The notes below the pieces were generated by a model. It had not been told where the DNA came from and did no database searches. It saw only the letters and a list, made by a program, of their open reading frames with translations. A DNA stretch of 64,000 nucleotides from Prauserella_A oleivorans (GTDB taxonomy: Bacteria > Actinomycetota > Actinomycetes > Mycobacteriales > Pseudonocardiaceae). Within the stretch, counting starts at the first letter, position 1. Every line of letters starts with the position of its first letter. The translations under genes were made by a program, and so were the position numbers. The DNA lies in assembly GCF_042685745.1 (NCBI RefSeq), contig NZ_JBHUNT010000001.1, positions 1,178,001-1,242,000 of the forward strand, written 5' to 3'. Positions 34,346 through 43,050 of the stretch are shown here, in pieces.

Positions 34346-37164
34346 CAGTCCGCCAGCGCCGGCTCGGTGTCCATGGTGGCCTGTTCGTCGCGAGTCCCGG
34401 TCGAGACCGTCTTGAGTCCCACCTGCACCGCCGTCACCTTGTACTCCGGGCAGTTCGTCGCCCAGTCCGAGTTCTCCGTGGTGACCACGTTCGCGCCCGT
34501 CACCGGGTGGTGGAACGTCGTGTAGACGACGCCGACCGGCATCCGGTCGGCCACCTTGGCCCGCAGCGTCGTGGAGCCGACCCGGCTGGACAAGGTCACC
34601 AGATCGCCGTCGGAGATGCCGCGCTCCTCCGCGTCGTGCGGATGGATCTCCAGCACATCCTCGGGGTGCCAGGCCACGTTCGCCGTGCGCCGGGTCTGCG
34701 CGCCGACGTTGTACTGGGTGAGGATGCGCCCCGTCGTGAGGATCAGCGGGTACTTGCGCGTACTGCGCTCCCGCGTCGCGACGAACGGCGTCTGCACGAA
34801 CTTGCCCTTGCCGCGCACGAACTTCTCGACGTGCATCACCGGCGTGCCCTCGGGCGCGTTCTCGTTGCACGGCCATTGCACGCTGCCGAGCTTGTCGAGC
34901 TTCTCGAACGAGACACCGGCGAACGTGGGCGTCACCGACGCGATCTCGGCCATGATGTCGCGGGGGTGGTCGTAGTGCATGTCGTAGCCCATCGCCTGCG
35001 CGATCTCGCACGCCACCCGCCACTCGTCCTTGCCGGTCTTGGGAGCCATCACCGGCCGGACGCGGTTGATCCGCCGCTCGGCGTTGGTGAACGTGCCGTC
35101 CTTTTCGAGGAACGACGTCCCGGGAAGGAACGCGTGTGCGAACTTGGCCGTCTCGTTGAGGAACAGGTCCTGCACCACCACGAGCTCCATCGCCGACAGC
35201 GCGGCCGTCACGTGCTGGGTGTTCGGATCGGACTGTGCGATGTCCTCGCCCTGCACGAAGAGCCCGTGGAAGCTGCCCTCGATGGCCGCGTCGAACATGT
35301 TCGGGATGCGCAGGCCCGGCTCGGGCAGGATCTGCCGCTGCCACAACTGCTCGAACACCTCACGCACTGCGTCGTCCGACACGTGCCGGTATCCGGACAG
35401 CTCGTGCGGGAACGAACCCATATCGCACGAGCCCTGCACGTTGTTCTGCCCGCGCAACGGGTTCACGCCCACGCCCTCGCGGCCGATGTTGCCCGTCGCC
35501 ATCGCCAGGTTCGCCATACCCATCACCATCGTCGAGCCCTGGCTGTGCTCGGTGACGCCGAGTCCGTAGTAGATCGCGCCGTTGCCGGCTGTGGCGTAGA
35601 GCCTTGCCGCGGCGCGGACCTCCTCGGCCGGGACGCCGGTGATCGACTCGGTGGCCTCGGGGCTGTTCTCCGGCCGCGCGATGAACTCGGCCCACTCCGC
35701 GTAGTCCTCACACCGGGCGTCCACAAAGGCCTCGTCGGTGAGCCCCTCGGTGACCACGACGTGGGCCATGGCGTTGATGATCGCCACATTGGTGCCCGGT
35801 GCCAGCTGCAGGTGGTGGGTCGCCTCGACGTGCGGCGAGCGCACCAGGTCGATCCGGCGTGGGTCCACCACGATCAGCTTGGCGCCCTCGCGCAGCCTCC
35901 GCTTCATGCGCGAGGCGAACACGGGGTGGCCGTCGGTGGGGTTGGCGCCGATCACGACGATGACGTCGGCCTTGGCCACCGAGCGGAAGTCCTGGGTGCC
36001 GGCCGAGGTGCCGAAGGTCTGTTTCAGCCCGTACCCGGTCGGCGAGTGGCACACCCGCGCGCAGGTGTCCACGTTGTTGTTGCCGAACGCCGCGCGCACC
36101 ATCTTCTGCACGACGTATACCTCTTCGTTGGTGCACCGCGACGACGTGATGCCGCCGATGGCGCCGACGCCGTGCCGGGCCTGGATGTCGCGGAACTTCT
36201 CGGCCACGTAGCCGATCGCGGTGTCCCAGTCGACCTCGCGCCACTCGTCGGTGATCTTCTCCCGGATCATCGGGCTCAGCCGGCGATCCGGATGGGTGGC
36301 ATAGCCGAACGCGAACCGACCCTTGACACACGAGTGGCCCTCGTTGGCGCCGCCGTCCTTGTGCGGAACCATGCGCACCAGTTCGTCACCGCGCAGCTCC
36401 GCCTTGAACGAGCAGCCGACACCGCAGTACGCACACGTGGTGAGCACGGTACGGGTCGGCATGCCGAGATCCACAACGGACTTCTCCTGTAGCGTCGCCG
36501 TCGGGCACGCCTGCACACACGCTCCACACGAGACGCATTCGGAGTCCATGAACAGATCGCCCGCGCTCGGCGACACCTTGGAGTCGAAGCCTCGGCCCTC
36601 GATCGTCAGCGCGAACGTGCCCTGCACCTCACTGCACGCGCGCACACATCGCGAGCACACGATGCACTTGGACGCGTCGAAGTCGAAGTACGGATTGGAC
36701 GTGTCCTTGGGCGCGTCGAGGTGGTTCTCGCCGTCGTAGCCGTAACGCACCTGCCGTAGTCCGACCACGCCGGACATGTCCTGCAACTCGCAGTCACCGT
36801 TGGCCGCGCAGGTGAGGCAGTCGAGCGGATGGTCGGAGATGTAGAGCTCCATCACGCCCTGGCGCAGTTTCTCCAGCCTCGGCGTCTGCGTGCGGACCTT
36901 CATGCCGTCGGCCACCGGCGTCGTGCACGAGGCGGGTGTGCCCTTGCGGCCGTCGATTTCCACCAGGCACAGCCGGCAGGAGCCGAACGCCTCCAGGCTG
37001 TCGGTGGCGCACAGTTTCGGGATGTCCGTGCCGCTCAACGCAGCCGCCCGCATCACCGACGTGCCTTCCGGAACGGTCACCGGGACGTCGTCGATCTCGA
37101 CGGTCACCGTCGCGGGCCCGGGCACCGGCGGGGTGCCGAGGTCGTGCTCCTTCAGCAGGGCCAT
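34345..37164 (-). CDS. fdsA: NAD-dependent formate dehydrogenase alpha subunit (molybdopterin)
   Basis: A 939-residue catalytic subunit oxidising formate to CO2. It has an N-terminal 2Fe-2S ferredoxin-like domain (CATDSLEAFGSCRLC and later CTTP), a His-Cys cluster (HPLDCLTCAANGDCELQ) and 4Fe-4S motifs (CIVCSRCVRAC, CVSCGACVQACPT). The molybdopterin oxidoreductase domain begins at CAYCGVGCSF (about 245). The catalytic ligand is Cys, in DTCARVCHSPTGYGL, not selenocysteine. The C-terminal dinucleotide-binding domain runs to the end. It starts 3 bp after fdsB. Confidence 0.95.
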   Translation of the reverse strand: MALLKEHDLGTPPVPGPATVTVEIDDVPVTVPEGTSVMRAAALSGTDIPKLCATDSLEAFGSCRLCLVEIDGRKGTPASCTTPVADGMKVRTQTPRLEKLRQGVMELYISDHPLDCLTCAANGDCELQDMSGVVGLRQVRYGYDGENHLDAPKDTSNPYFDFDASKCIVCSRCVRACSEVQGTFALTIEGRGFDSKVSPSAGDLFMDSECVSCGACVQACPTATLQEKSVVDLGMPTRTVLTTCAYCGVGCSFKAELRGDELVRMVPHKDGGANEGHSCVKGRFAFGYATHPDRRLSPMIREKITDEWREVDWDTAIGYVAEKFRDIQARHGVGAIGGITSSRCTNEEVYVVQKMVRAAFGNNNVDTCARVCHSPTGYGLKQTFGTSAGTQDFRSVAKADVIVVIGANPTDGHPVFASRMKRRLREGAKLIVVDPRRIDLVRSPHVEATHHLQLAPGTNVAIINAMAHVVVTEGLTDEAFVDARCEDYAEWAEFIARPENSPEATESITGVPAEEVRAAARLYATAGNGAIYYGLGVTEHSQGSTMVMGMANLAMATGNIGREGVGVNPLRGQNNVQGSCDMGSFPHELSGYRHVSDDAVREVFEQLWQRQILPEPGLRIPNMFDAAIEGSFHGLFVQGEDIAQSDPNTQHVTAALSAMELVVVQDLFLNETAKFAHAFLPGTSFLEKDGTFTNAERRINRVRPVMAPKTGKDEWRVACEIAQAMGYDMHYDHPRDIMAEIASVTPTFAGVSFEKLDKLGSVQWPCNENAPEGTPVMHVEKFVRGKGKFVQTPFVATRERSTRKYPLILTTGRILTQYNVGAQTRRTANVAWHPEDVLEIHPHDAEERGISDGDLVTLSSRVGSTTLRAKVADRMPVGVVYTTFHHPVTGANVVTTENSDWATNCPEYKVTAVQVGLKTVSTGTRDEQATMDTEPALAD

Positions 37165-37167
37165 CGT

Positions 37168-38724
37168 CTACTTCGCCTCCTCATGGTCGGCATGGTTGGC
37201 GGCCTTGCGCGTGAAGTCCTCGGGAAAGTGGGCCAATGCGCTGCGGACCGGGTTCGGCGTGAGCCCGCCCATCGCGCACAACGACCCGTCGGTCATCAGC
37301 TCGCACAGGTCGTTCAGCAGCGCGAGATTGCCGTCCGGGTCCTGGCCGCCGGTGATCTTGTCGATCACCTCGACCCCGCGCACCGCACCGACCCGGCACG
37401 GCGTGCACTTGCCGCACGACTCCTCGGCGCAGAACTCCATGGCGAACCGAGCCATGTGCGCCATGTCCACGGTGTCGTCGAACACCACCACGCCGCCGTG
37501 GCCGAGCATCGCGTCCGCCGCGGCGAACGCCTCGTAGTCCATCGGCAGGTCGAACTGCTCGGGTGGCACGTACGAGCCGAGCGGGCCGCCGACCTGCACC
37601 GCGCGTACCGGCCTTCCCGTGCGCGTTCCGCCGCCGTAGCCGTTCACCAGCTCACCGAGGGTGATGCCGAAGGCGGTCTCGAACACGCCGCCGCGCGCAA
37701 CGTTGCCGGCGAGTTGGAAGACCTGGGTGCCACGCGAGCGTTCGACGCCCAGGTCCGCGTAGACCTGCGCACCTCGCGCGAGGATGGTCGGCACGCTGGC
37801 CAGCGTCAGGACGTTGTTGACGATCGTCGGCTTGCCGAACAGGCCGGTGATCGCGGGAATGGGCGGCTTGGCCCGCACCATGCCGCGTTTGCCCTCCAGG
37901 CTTTCGAGCATGGACGTCTCCTCGCCGCAGATGTAGGCACCCGCGCCCACCCGCACGAAGAGGTCGAACCGCAAGCCCGAGCCCAGCACGTTCTCGCCCA
38001 GCCAGCCGTGGGCGTAGGCGATGTCGATCGCGCGACGCAGCGTGCGCACCGCGTCCGGGTACTCGGAGCGGATGTAGACATAGCCCTCGCTCGCGCCGAC
38101 GGCGTGCGCGGCGATGGTCATGCCCTCGATGAGGCAGAACGGGTCGCCCTCCATGAGCATCCGGTCGGCGAACGTGCCGCTGTCGCCCTCGTCGGCGTTG
38201 CAGCACACGAATTTCGGCGAACCCGCCGCCTTGAGCACCGTGTTCCACTTGATGCCGGCCGGGAAGCCCGCACCACCACGTCCGCGCAGTCCGGACTCGG
38301 TCACCTCGGCGACGACGTCGGCCGGCTCCATCCGCAATGCCCGGCGCAGGCCCGCGAGCCCGCCGTTCGCCTCGTACTCCGTTGTGGACAGCGGGTCGGT
38401 GAGCCCGACGCGGGCGAAGCACAGGCGCTGCTGGTCGCGCATCCACGGCAGTTCGTCCACCGGGCCTTGGCAGAGCTCGTGATCGGCCCCGTCGAGGAGT
38501 CCGGCAGCCAGGAGGCCAGGCACCGCCGCGGCCGTGACCGGACCGTAGCCGACGCGGCCACGGTCGGTCTCCACCTCCACGAACGGCTCCAGCCAGAGCA
38601 TGCCGCGGGAGCCGTTGCGGACCAGGCGGATGCGGTCGCCTGCCTCGCGCTGCAGTGCGGCGGCGACCTCGTCGGCGCCCACGGAGGTGGCCGCCGAGTC
38701 GCGCGGGACGTAGACGGTGATCAC
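37168..38724 (-). CDS. fdsB: formate dehydrogenase beta subunit (NuoF-like, FMN/NAD)
   Basis: A 518-residue diaphorase subunit. It has a thioredoxin-like N-terminus, the NAD/FMN-binding GLRGRGGAGFPAGIKW and NADEGDSGTFADR, FVRVGAGAYICGEETSMLESLEGKRG (quoted here in part as key motif), and the 4Fe-4S site ESCGKCTPCRVG. It passes electrons from FdsA to NAD+. GTG 38724 overlaps the fdsG stop as GTGA. Confidence 0.94.
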   Translation of the reverse strand: MITVYVPRDSAATSVGADEVAAALQREAGDRIRLVRNGSRGMLWLEPFVEVETDRGRVGYGPVTAAAVPGLLAAGLLDGADHELCQGPVDELPWMRDQQRLCFARVGLTDPLSTTEYEANGGLAGLRRALRMEPADVVAEVTESGLRGRGGAGFPAGIKWNTVLKAAGSPKFVCCNADEGDSGTFADRMLMEGDPFCLIEGMTIAAHAVGASEGYVYIRSEYPDAVRTLRRAIDIAYAHGWLGENVLGSGLRFDLFVRVGAGAYICGEETSMLESLEGKRGMVRAKPPIPAITGLFGKPTIVNNVLTLASVPTILARGAQVYADLGVERSRGTQVFQLAGNVARGGVFETAFGITLGELVNGYGGGTRTGRPVRAVQVGGPLGSYVPPEQFDLPMDYEAFAAADAMLGHGGVVVFDDTVDMAHMARFAMEFCAEESCGKCTPCRVGAVRGVEVIDKITGGQDPDGNLALLNDLCELMTDGSLCAMGGLTPNPVRSALAHFPEDFTRKAANHADHEEAK

Positions 38725-39230
38725 GCGCCCTCCCCGGTTCCGGCGGTGTCCGGCGTCTCGGCGCGGACCAGGATCTCGATGAGTCTGCTGCGGTCCACGC
38801 GGCCGTACAGCTTCCCGTCGATCTGTGCGGCCGGGCCGAGGGCGCAGTTGCCGAGGCAGAACACCTGGCCCAGCGTCAGCGAGCGGTCCGGCGTCGTCTG
38901 CCCCACCTTCACGCCGAAGATCTGTTCGGCGTCCGCGACCAGGCGTTCGGCTCCGACCGACTGGCACGCCTCGGCCCGGCACAGCCGCACGGTCGTCGTG
39001 CCCGCGGGCTCGGAGCGGAAGTCGGAGTAGAACGTGACGACGCCGTGCACGTCCGCGCGCGAGATGTTCAGTTCGGCGGCCAGGATCGGCACGACGTCCG
39101 GATCGATGTAGCCGAACTCGTCCTGGATGCCGTGCAGGATGGGTAGCAGCGCGCCTCGCTCGCCCTTGTGCGCCTCGATCACGGCACGCACGCGTTCCGC
39201 GACCGGAGGTCCGGCGCCGTCGACCGCCAT
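38721..39230 (-). CDS. fdsG: formate dehydrogenase gamma subunit (NuoE-like)
   Basis: A 169-residue 2Fe-2S thioredoxin-fold subunit, with cluster cysteines in CRAEACQSVG and CLGNCALGP, and the NuoE stretch LLPILHGIQDEFGYIDPD. It is the first gene of fdsGBAD. ATG 39230 follows gaggcttgcg. Confidence 0.92.
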   Translation of the reverse strand: MAVDGAGPPVAERVRAVIEAHKGERGALLPILHGIQDEFGYIDPDVVPILAAELNISRADVHGVVTFYSDFRSEPAGTTTVRLCRAEACQSVGAERLVADAEQIFGVKVGQTTPDRSLTLGQVFCLGNCALGPAAQIDGKLYGRVDRSRLIEILVRAETPDTAGTGEGA

Positions 39231-39245
39231 CGCAAGCCTCCTCGC

Positions 39246-39260
39246 TGCATACGGTATACA
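39246..39260. promoter_or_regulatory. near-palindromic operator upstream of fdsG
   Basis: TGCATACGGTATACA is a 15-bp inverted repeat with one mismatch, 16 bp before the fdsG start. It shares ATACG and GTATACAGT with the tctC-tcuA operator, which suggests a related GntR-type binding site. Confidence 0.45.
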
Positions 39261-39371
39261 GTCACGATCGTACCCACGCCGTGACGTAGACAACAAGGGT
39301 ACGTTCGACGGCCGCCGAGTACGACCCATTGACCTGGTGCGGGACGGCGGCCGGGCCTGCGTGGACGGCGC

Positions 39372-39445
39372 ACACGGCTACCTGGGCGGCAGACACGGTG
39401 ACCTGGGCGGCAGACACGGTGACGTGGGCGGCAGACACGGCTGCC
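39372..39445 (-). repeat. 21-bp tandem repeat array, locus 3
   Basis: Three full units (39372, 39393, 39414) and a partial fourth. In the minus direction each reads as the same unit seen at the other loci. It lies downstream of the minus-strand catalase gene, just beyond its terminator, and upstream of fdsG. Confidence 0.85.
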
Positions 39446-39449
39446 ACGA

Positions 39450-39484
39450 AAACAGCCGGCCGGGTCGCCCCGGGCCGGCTGTTT
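39450..39484 (-). terminator. Rho-independent terminator of katA
   Basis: A perfect 12-bp stem, AAACAGCCGGCC (39450-39461) with GGCCGGCTGTTT (39473-39484), and an 11-nt loop. On the minus strand it is followed by a short T-run. It starts 25 bp after the catalase stop. Confidence 0.85.
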
Positions 39485-39509
39485 CCGTGGCCGAACCGCC
39501 GCGGGGCGG

Positions 39510-41033
39510 CTAGGCCTTGGCCTGCATGCTGCTGCGTGCGGGGTTGGCCTGCTGCGCGGCCTTCGGGTCCTTCTCGTCCTGCTTGGCCCGCACTCCCTGC
39601 TCGATGCGGTCACCGACGTTCTTGTCGATGTTCTTCCAGTACTCGAACGCGCGCTGGAGTACCGGCTCGGTGACGCCGTTGAGCAGGTGACCCACGACGT
39701 TGTCGACGAGCCGCTCGCGGGCCGCATCGTCCATCACCTCGCGCACCAGCGTGCCGGGCTGCGTCCAGTCGTCATCCTCGGCGTGCGAGACGTAGGCGGC
39801 CCGCGTGATCTCGCCGTCGGTCTGCCACGTGGGTGGGCTGCCGTAGTTCATCGTGTCGGCGGCCGGGCCGCCCTTCGAGTTCGGCGCGTACACCGGATCG
39901 GTCACCTTGCGGTACGCCATCGCGCCGTCCTTGGAGTACGAGTGCACCGGCACGATCGGCGCGTTCACCGGCAACTGCTGGTAGTTGGCGCCGATCCGAG
40001 CGCGGTGAGCGTCGGCGTAGGAGAACAGCCGGGCCAGCAGCATCCGGTCCGGGCTCGGCCCGATGCCGGGTACCAGGTTGTTCGGCTGGAACGCCGCCTG
40101 TTCGATCTCGGCGTGGTTGTCGGTGGGGTTGCGGTCCAGCGTCATCCGGCCGACCTCGATGAGCGGGTAGTCGCCGTGCGGCCACACCTTCGTCAGGTCG
40201 AACGGGTTGAACCGGTAGTTGGCGGCATCGGAGTACGGCATGATCTGCACATACAGTGTCCAACTCGGATAGTCGCCCGCCGCGATGTGCTCGAACAGGT
40301 CACGCATGTGGTAGTCGGTGTCGGCCGCGGCCATCTGGTCGCCTTCGTGCTGGGTGAAGAACTCGATGCCCTGGTCGGTCTTGAAGTGGTACTTGACCCA
40401 GAATTCCTGGCCCTTGGCATTCACCCACATGTACGTGTGCGACGAGTACCCGTTCATGTGCCGCCACGTCCGCGGAATGCCGCGGTCGCCCATCAGCCAC
40501 GTCACCTGGTGTGCCGACTCGGGGGAGAGCGTCCAGAAGTCCCACTGCATGTCGTGGTCGCGCAGGTTGTTGTCGGCGCGGCGTTTCTGCGAGCGGATGA
40601 AGTGCTGGAACTTCATCGGGTCCTTGACGAAGAAGATCGGCGTGTTGTTGCCGACCATGTCGTAGTTGCCCTCGGAGGTGTAGAACTTCAGGGCGAAACC
40701 CCGCGGATCGCGCCACGTGTCCGGGCTACCGCGCTCTCCGGCGACCGTGGAGAAGCGGGCCATCATGTCCGTCTTCGTTCCGGGCTGGAACACCGCGGCC
40801 TTCGTGTACTCACTGACGTCGTTCGTCACCTCGAAGCGGCCGAAAGCGCCGCTGCCCTTCGCGTGCGGCTGCCGCTCCGGAATGCGTTCCCGGTTGAACT
40901 GGGCCATCTGCTCGATCAGGTACGCGTCCTGCAGCAGAATCGGCCCGGCCGGGCCGACGGTGAGTGAGTGTTCGTCGCTTTCGACCGGGATACCGGCGTC
41001 GGTGGTGGTGGCGGGACGGGTCGGTTCGGCCAT
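39510..41033 (-). CDS. katA: monofunctional heme catalase
   Basis: A 507-residue small-subunit (clade 3) catalase. The catalytic His is in PHAKGSGAFGRFEVT, Asn in MVGNNTPIFF, and the heme-ligand Tyr in LLARLFSYADAHRARIG. It destroys hydrogen peroxide. ATG 41033 was chosen over an in-frame upstream ATG that lies within furA. It is 26 bp after furA, the classic actinobacterial furA-kat arrangement. Confidence 0.95.
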   Translation of the reverse strand: MAEPTRPATTTDAGIPVESDEHSLTVGPAGPILLQDAYLIEQMAQFNRERIPERQPHAKGSGAFGRFEVTNDVSEYTKAAVFQPGTKTDMMARFSTVAGERGSPDTWRDPRGFALKFYTSEGNYDMVGNNTPIFFVKDPMKFQHFIRSQKRRADNNLRDHDMQWDFWTLSPESAHQVTWLMGDRGIPRTWRHMNGYSSHTYMWVNAKGQEFWVKYHFKTDQGIEFFTQHEGDQMAAADTDYHMRDLFEHIAAGDYPSWTLYVQIMPYSDAANYRFNPFDLTKVWPHGDYPLIEVGRMTLDRNPTDNHAEIEQAAFQPNNLVPGIGPSPDRMLLARLFSYADAHRARIGANYQQLPVNAPIVPVHSYSKDGAMAYRKVTDPVYAPNSKGGPAADTMNYGSPPTWQTDGEITRAAYVSHAEDDDWTQPGTLVREVMDDAARERLVDNVVGHLLNGVTEPVLQRAFEYWKNIDKNVGDRIEQGVRAKQDEKDPKAAQQANPARSSMQAKA

Positions 41034-41059
41034 GGCTGCTTCTCCTACTCCTCGAGTGT

Positions 41060-41515
41060 CTACTCGCCCGCGACGGCAGAGGCCCCCTTGGCGGTACTGC
41101 AGGAAGGGCACAGTCCCCAGAACACGATTTCGGCTTCCTCCACCTCGAAGCCGCCGTCCTCGTTCGGTGTGAGGCAGGGCGCGTCGCCGACGACGCAGTC
41201 GATGTCCCTGGTGCGGCCGCAGTTGCGGCAGACCAGGTGATGGTGGTTGTCGTGCACACGTCGCTCGAACCTGGCCGGGTGGCCGGCCGGCTGGATCGAG
41301 CGCACGAGCCCGGCAGCCTCGCAGGCCCGCAGCACGTCGTAGATCGCCTGCCGGGACACGGTTCCCGTGTCGCCGCCGACGCCGTTCCAGACGGCGTCCG
41401 CGGTCGAGTGAGGGTGCTGTTCCAGCCAGCTGAGTACGCGACGGCGCGGGCCGGTGACCCGGAGCCCGGCCGAGCGCAACAGTTCCGCGGCGTCCTTCGA
41501 CGAACCTGCATCCAT
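41060..41515 (-). CDS. furA: Fur-family peroxide/metal regulator (FurA/CatR type)
   Basis: A 151-residue Fur-family repressor. The winged helix covers about residues 10-85 (SRQAIYDVLRACEAAGLV). The metal-binding histidines are in RRVHDNHHHLVCRNCG, with the zinc site CRNC...CPSC. It probably represses katA and itself and is inactivated by peroxide. Confidence 0.92.
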   Translation of the reverse strand: MDAGSSKDAAELLRSAGLRVTGPRRRVLSWLEQHPHSTADAVWNGVGGDTGTVSRQAIYDVLRACEAAGLVRSIQPAGHPARFERRVHDNHHHLVCRNCGRTRDIDCVVGDAPCLTPNEDGGFEVEEAEIVFWGLCPSCSTAKGASAVAGE

Positions 41516-41559
41516 CGCGGGACGACTACCCGATCTGGATTCGGTCAAACAACGACCGC

Positions 41560-41829
41560 TCAGTCGCGTTCGAGCAGGTGTGGAGCCTCGGCGCGGACGA
41601 GCTCGGTCAGCTCGGCCATGGTCGGGTTGACGAGGGCGCGGCTGCCGACGAACACCGTCGGCACGGTTTCGTTGCCGTCGGCGACCGAGCGCACGCGAGC
41701 GGCGGCGTCCGGGTCCTCCCAGATGTTGAAGGCGCGGACGGGCAGCGAGCTGGCGTCCAGCTCCGCCTGCAACATCAGGCAGAACGGGCAGCCCGGCCGC
41801 CAGTAGAACTCGATCTCGGTGGTACCCAC
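41560..41829 (-). CDS. mycoredoxin/glutaredoxin-like protein
   Basis: An 89-residue thioredoxin-fold protein with active-site CPFC (Cys14, Cys17), the cis-Pro region ETVPTVFVGSRALVNP and the C-terminal LVRAEAPHLL. This is the mycothiol-dependent mycoredoxin type. It lies 44 bp upstream of furA on the same strand and may be expressed with the peroxide-defence genes. Confidence 0.88.
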   Translation of the reverse strand: MGTTEIEFYWRPGCPFCLMLQAELDASSLPVRAFNIWEDPDAAARVRSVADGNETVPTVFVGSRALVNPTMAELTELVRAEAPHLLERD

Positions 41830-41918
41830 GCCTTTCGAGAATAGTTGTCACGCACGGCAGCTCGATCCGGCGGTGTTTCGGCGCGCCACGGTGGGCCAGG
41901 ACGGGGCAGGCTGTGGGC

Positions 41919-42923
41919 ATGGAGTTCGAGTCGGTCGTCGACGAGCTGTACGCGCTCGACCGCGACGAGTTCACCAAGGTCCGCGACCAGCGAGCCGCCG
42001 AAGCCCGCAAGGCCGGCGAGAAGGAGCTCGCCGCGAAGATCCGCAAGCTGCGGAAACCGACGAGCGCGGCGTGGCTGGTGAACCGGCTCGTGCGGGAGTG
42101 GCCCACGCAGGTGGCCAAGCTGACCGAGCTCGGCGATGCCCTGCGTTCCGCACACCAGGAGCTCGCGGGCGACCGGCTGCGCACGCTGTCGCGGCAACGC
42201 CACGAACTGGTGCAGCAACTCACCGACCAGGCCGAGTCGCTCGCGGGTGGTTCGGTGGGCGAGTCCGTGGTGCGGGAGGTCTACGACACCCTGGACGCCG
42301 CACTGACGGACCCGGACGCCGGCAGGGCCGTCGCGCAGGGGCGACTGACGACGGCGCTGCGCCCCGGCGACCCCTTCGCGGGTGACTGGTTGGCACTCGG
42401 TCCCGCGCCGGCGCGCGCCGAGCCGGGACGTAAGGCGGGTGCCACCGAGGGGACCACGGCGTCCGCCGACGAGAGGGTGCCCGCCGAGGCGCCGGAGGCC
42501 GAGGAGAGGGAAAGCCAGGACGGCACCACGAAGGCACGCAAGAAAACCGGCACGGCCAGGGCGAAACCGGTGAAGGCGACCGGTGATGCGTCCCCGGCGA
42601 AGCAGGAGGCGACGACACAGCGAGTGGCGGAGGAGGACGAGGCTGCCAAGCGCACGGCACGCGAGGAGGCTGCCGAGCGCAAGGCACGCGAGGACTCCGC
42701 TCGGCGCAGGCGGGAGGACCGCAAGCGGCTGCGCGCGGTGTTGGCGCAGGCCCGGACCGAGCGCAACGAAGCCGTGCGGGAACTCCGGACCGCCGAACGG
42801 GCCGAAGCCGAGGCTCGCCGGCGGACGGCCTCGGCCCGCAAGACGTTCGAGGCTGCCGACCGCCGCGTCGCCGAGGCCGAGGCCGAACTCGACCAGCTCG
42901 ACGGCAGCCACGACCGGCACTAG
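41919..42923 (+). CDS. Ala/Glu/Arg-rich coiled-coil protein, unknown
   Basis: A 334-residue cytoplasmic protein. Residues 1-155 form a conserved globular helical part (ELYALDRDEFTKVRDQRAAEARKAG, KLRKPTSAAWLVNRLVR). The middle is a low-complexity charged linker rich in Lys/Ala/Pro (about 160-225), and the C-terminus is a long coiled coil rich in Arg/Glu/Ala. Actinobacteria have many such unnamed proteins. ATG 41919 has ggggcagg upstream; GTG 41913 is a close alternative. Confidence 0.8.
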   Translation: MEFESVVDELYALDRDEFTKVRDQRAAEARKAGEKELAAKIRKLRKPTSAAWLVNRLVREWPTQVAKLTELGDALRSAHQELAGDRLRTLSRQRHELVQQLTDQAESLAGGSVGESVVREVYDTLDAALTDPDAGRAVAQGRLTTALRPGDPFAGDWLALGPAPARAEPGRKAGATEGTTASADERVPAEAPEAEERESQDGTTKARKKTGTARAKPVKATGDASPAKQEATTQRVAEEDEAAKRTAREEAAERKAREDSARRRREDRKRLRAVLAQARTERNEAVRELRTAERAEAEARRRTASARKTFEAADRRVAEAEAELDQLDGSHDRH

Positions 42924-43050
42924 CGGCCGGCAGGCAAACCGGCAACCCGCCCGCTCGACCGGCACCGGCAGCCGAGGTCGCACACCGGCGCGGGCCCGGA
43001 ACCGGCAGCCCGTCCCTGAGCCGAACGGTCCACCGGCACTGTCCGCGTGG

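Noticed and set aside
34345..37164. Selenocysteine formate dehydrogenase
   Set aside because: The active-site position is an ordinary Cys codon and no in-frame TGA is present.
39372..39445. Possible CRISPR array
   Set aside because: Units are contiguous 21-mers with no spacers and no cas genes; the same applies to the other four arrays.
42924..43050. Apparent repeat of ACCGGCA between the coiled-coil gene and gabD
   Set aside because: Spacing is irregular and it does not match the 21-bp family; likely GC-rich low complexity.
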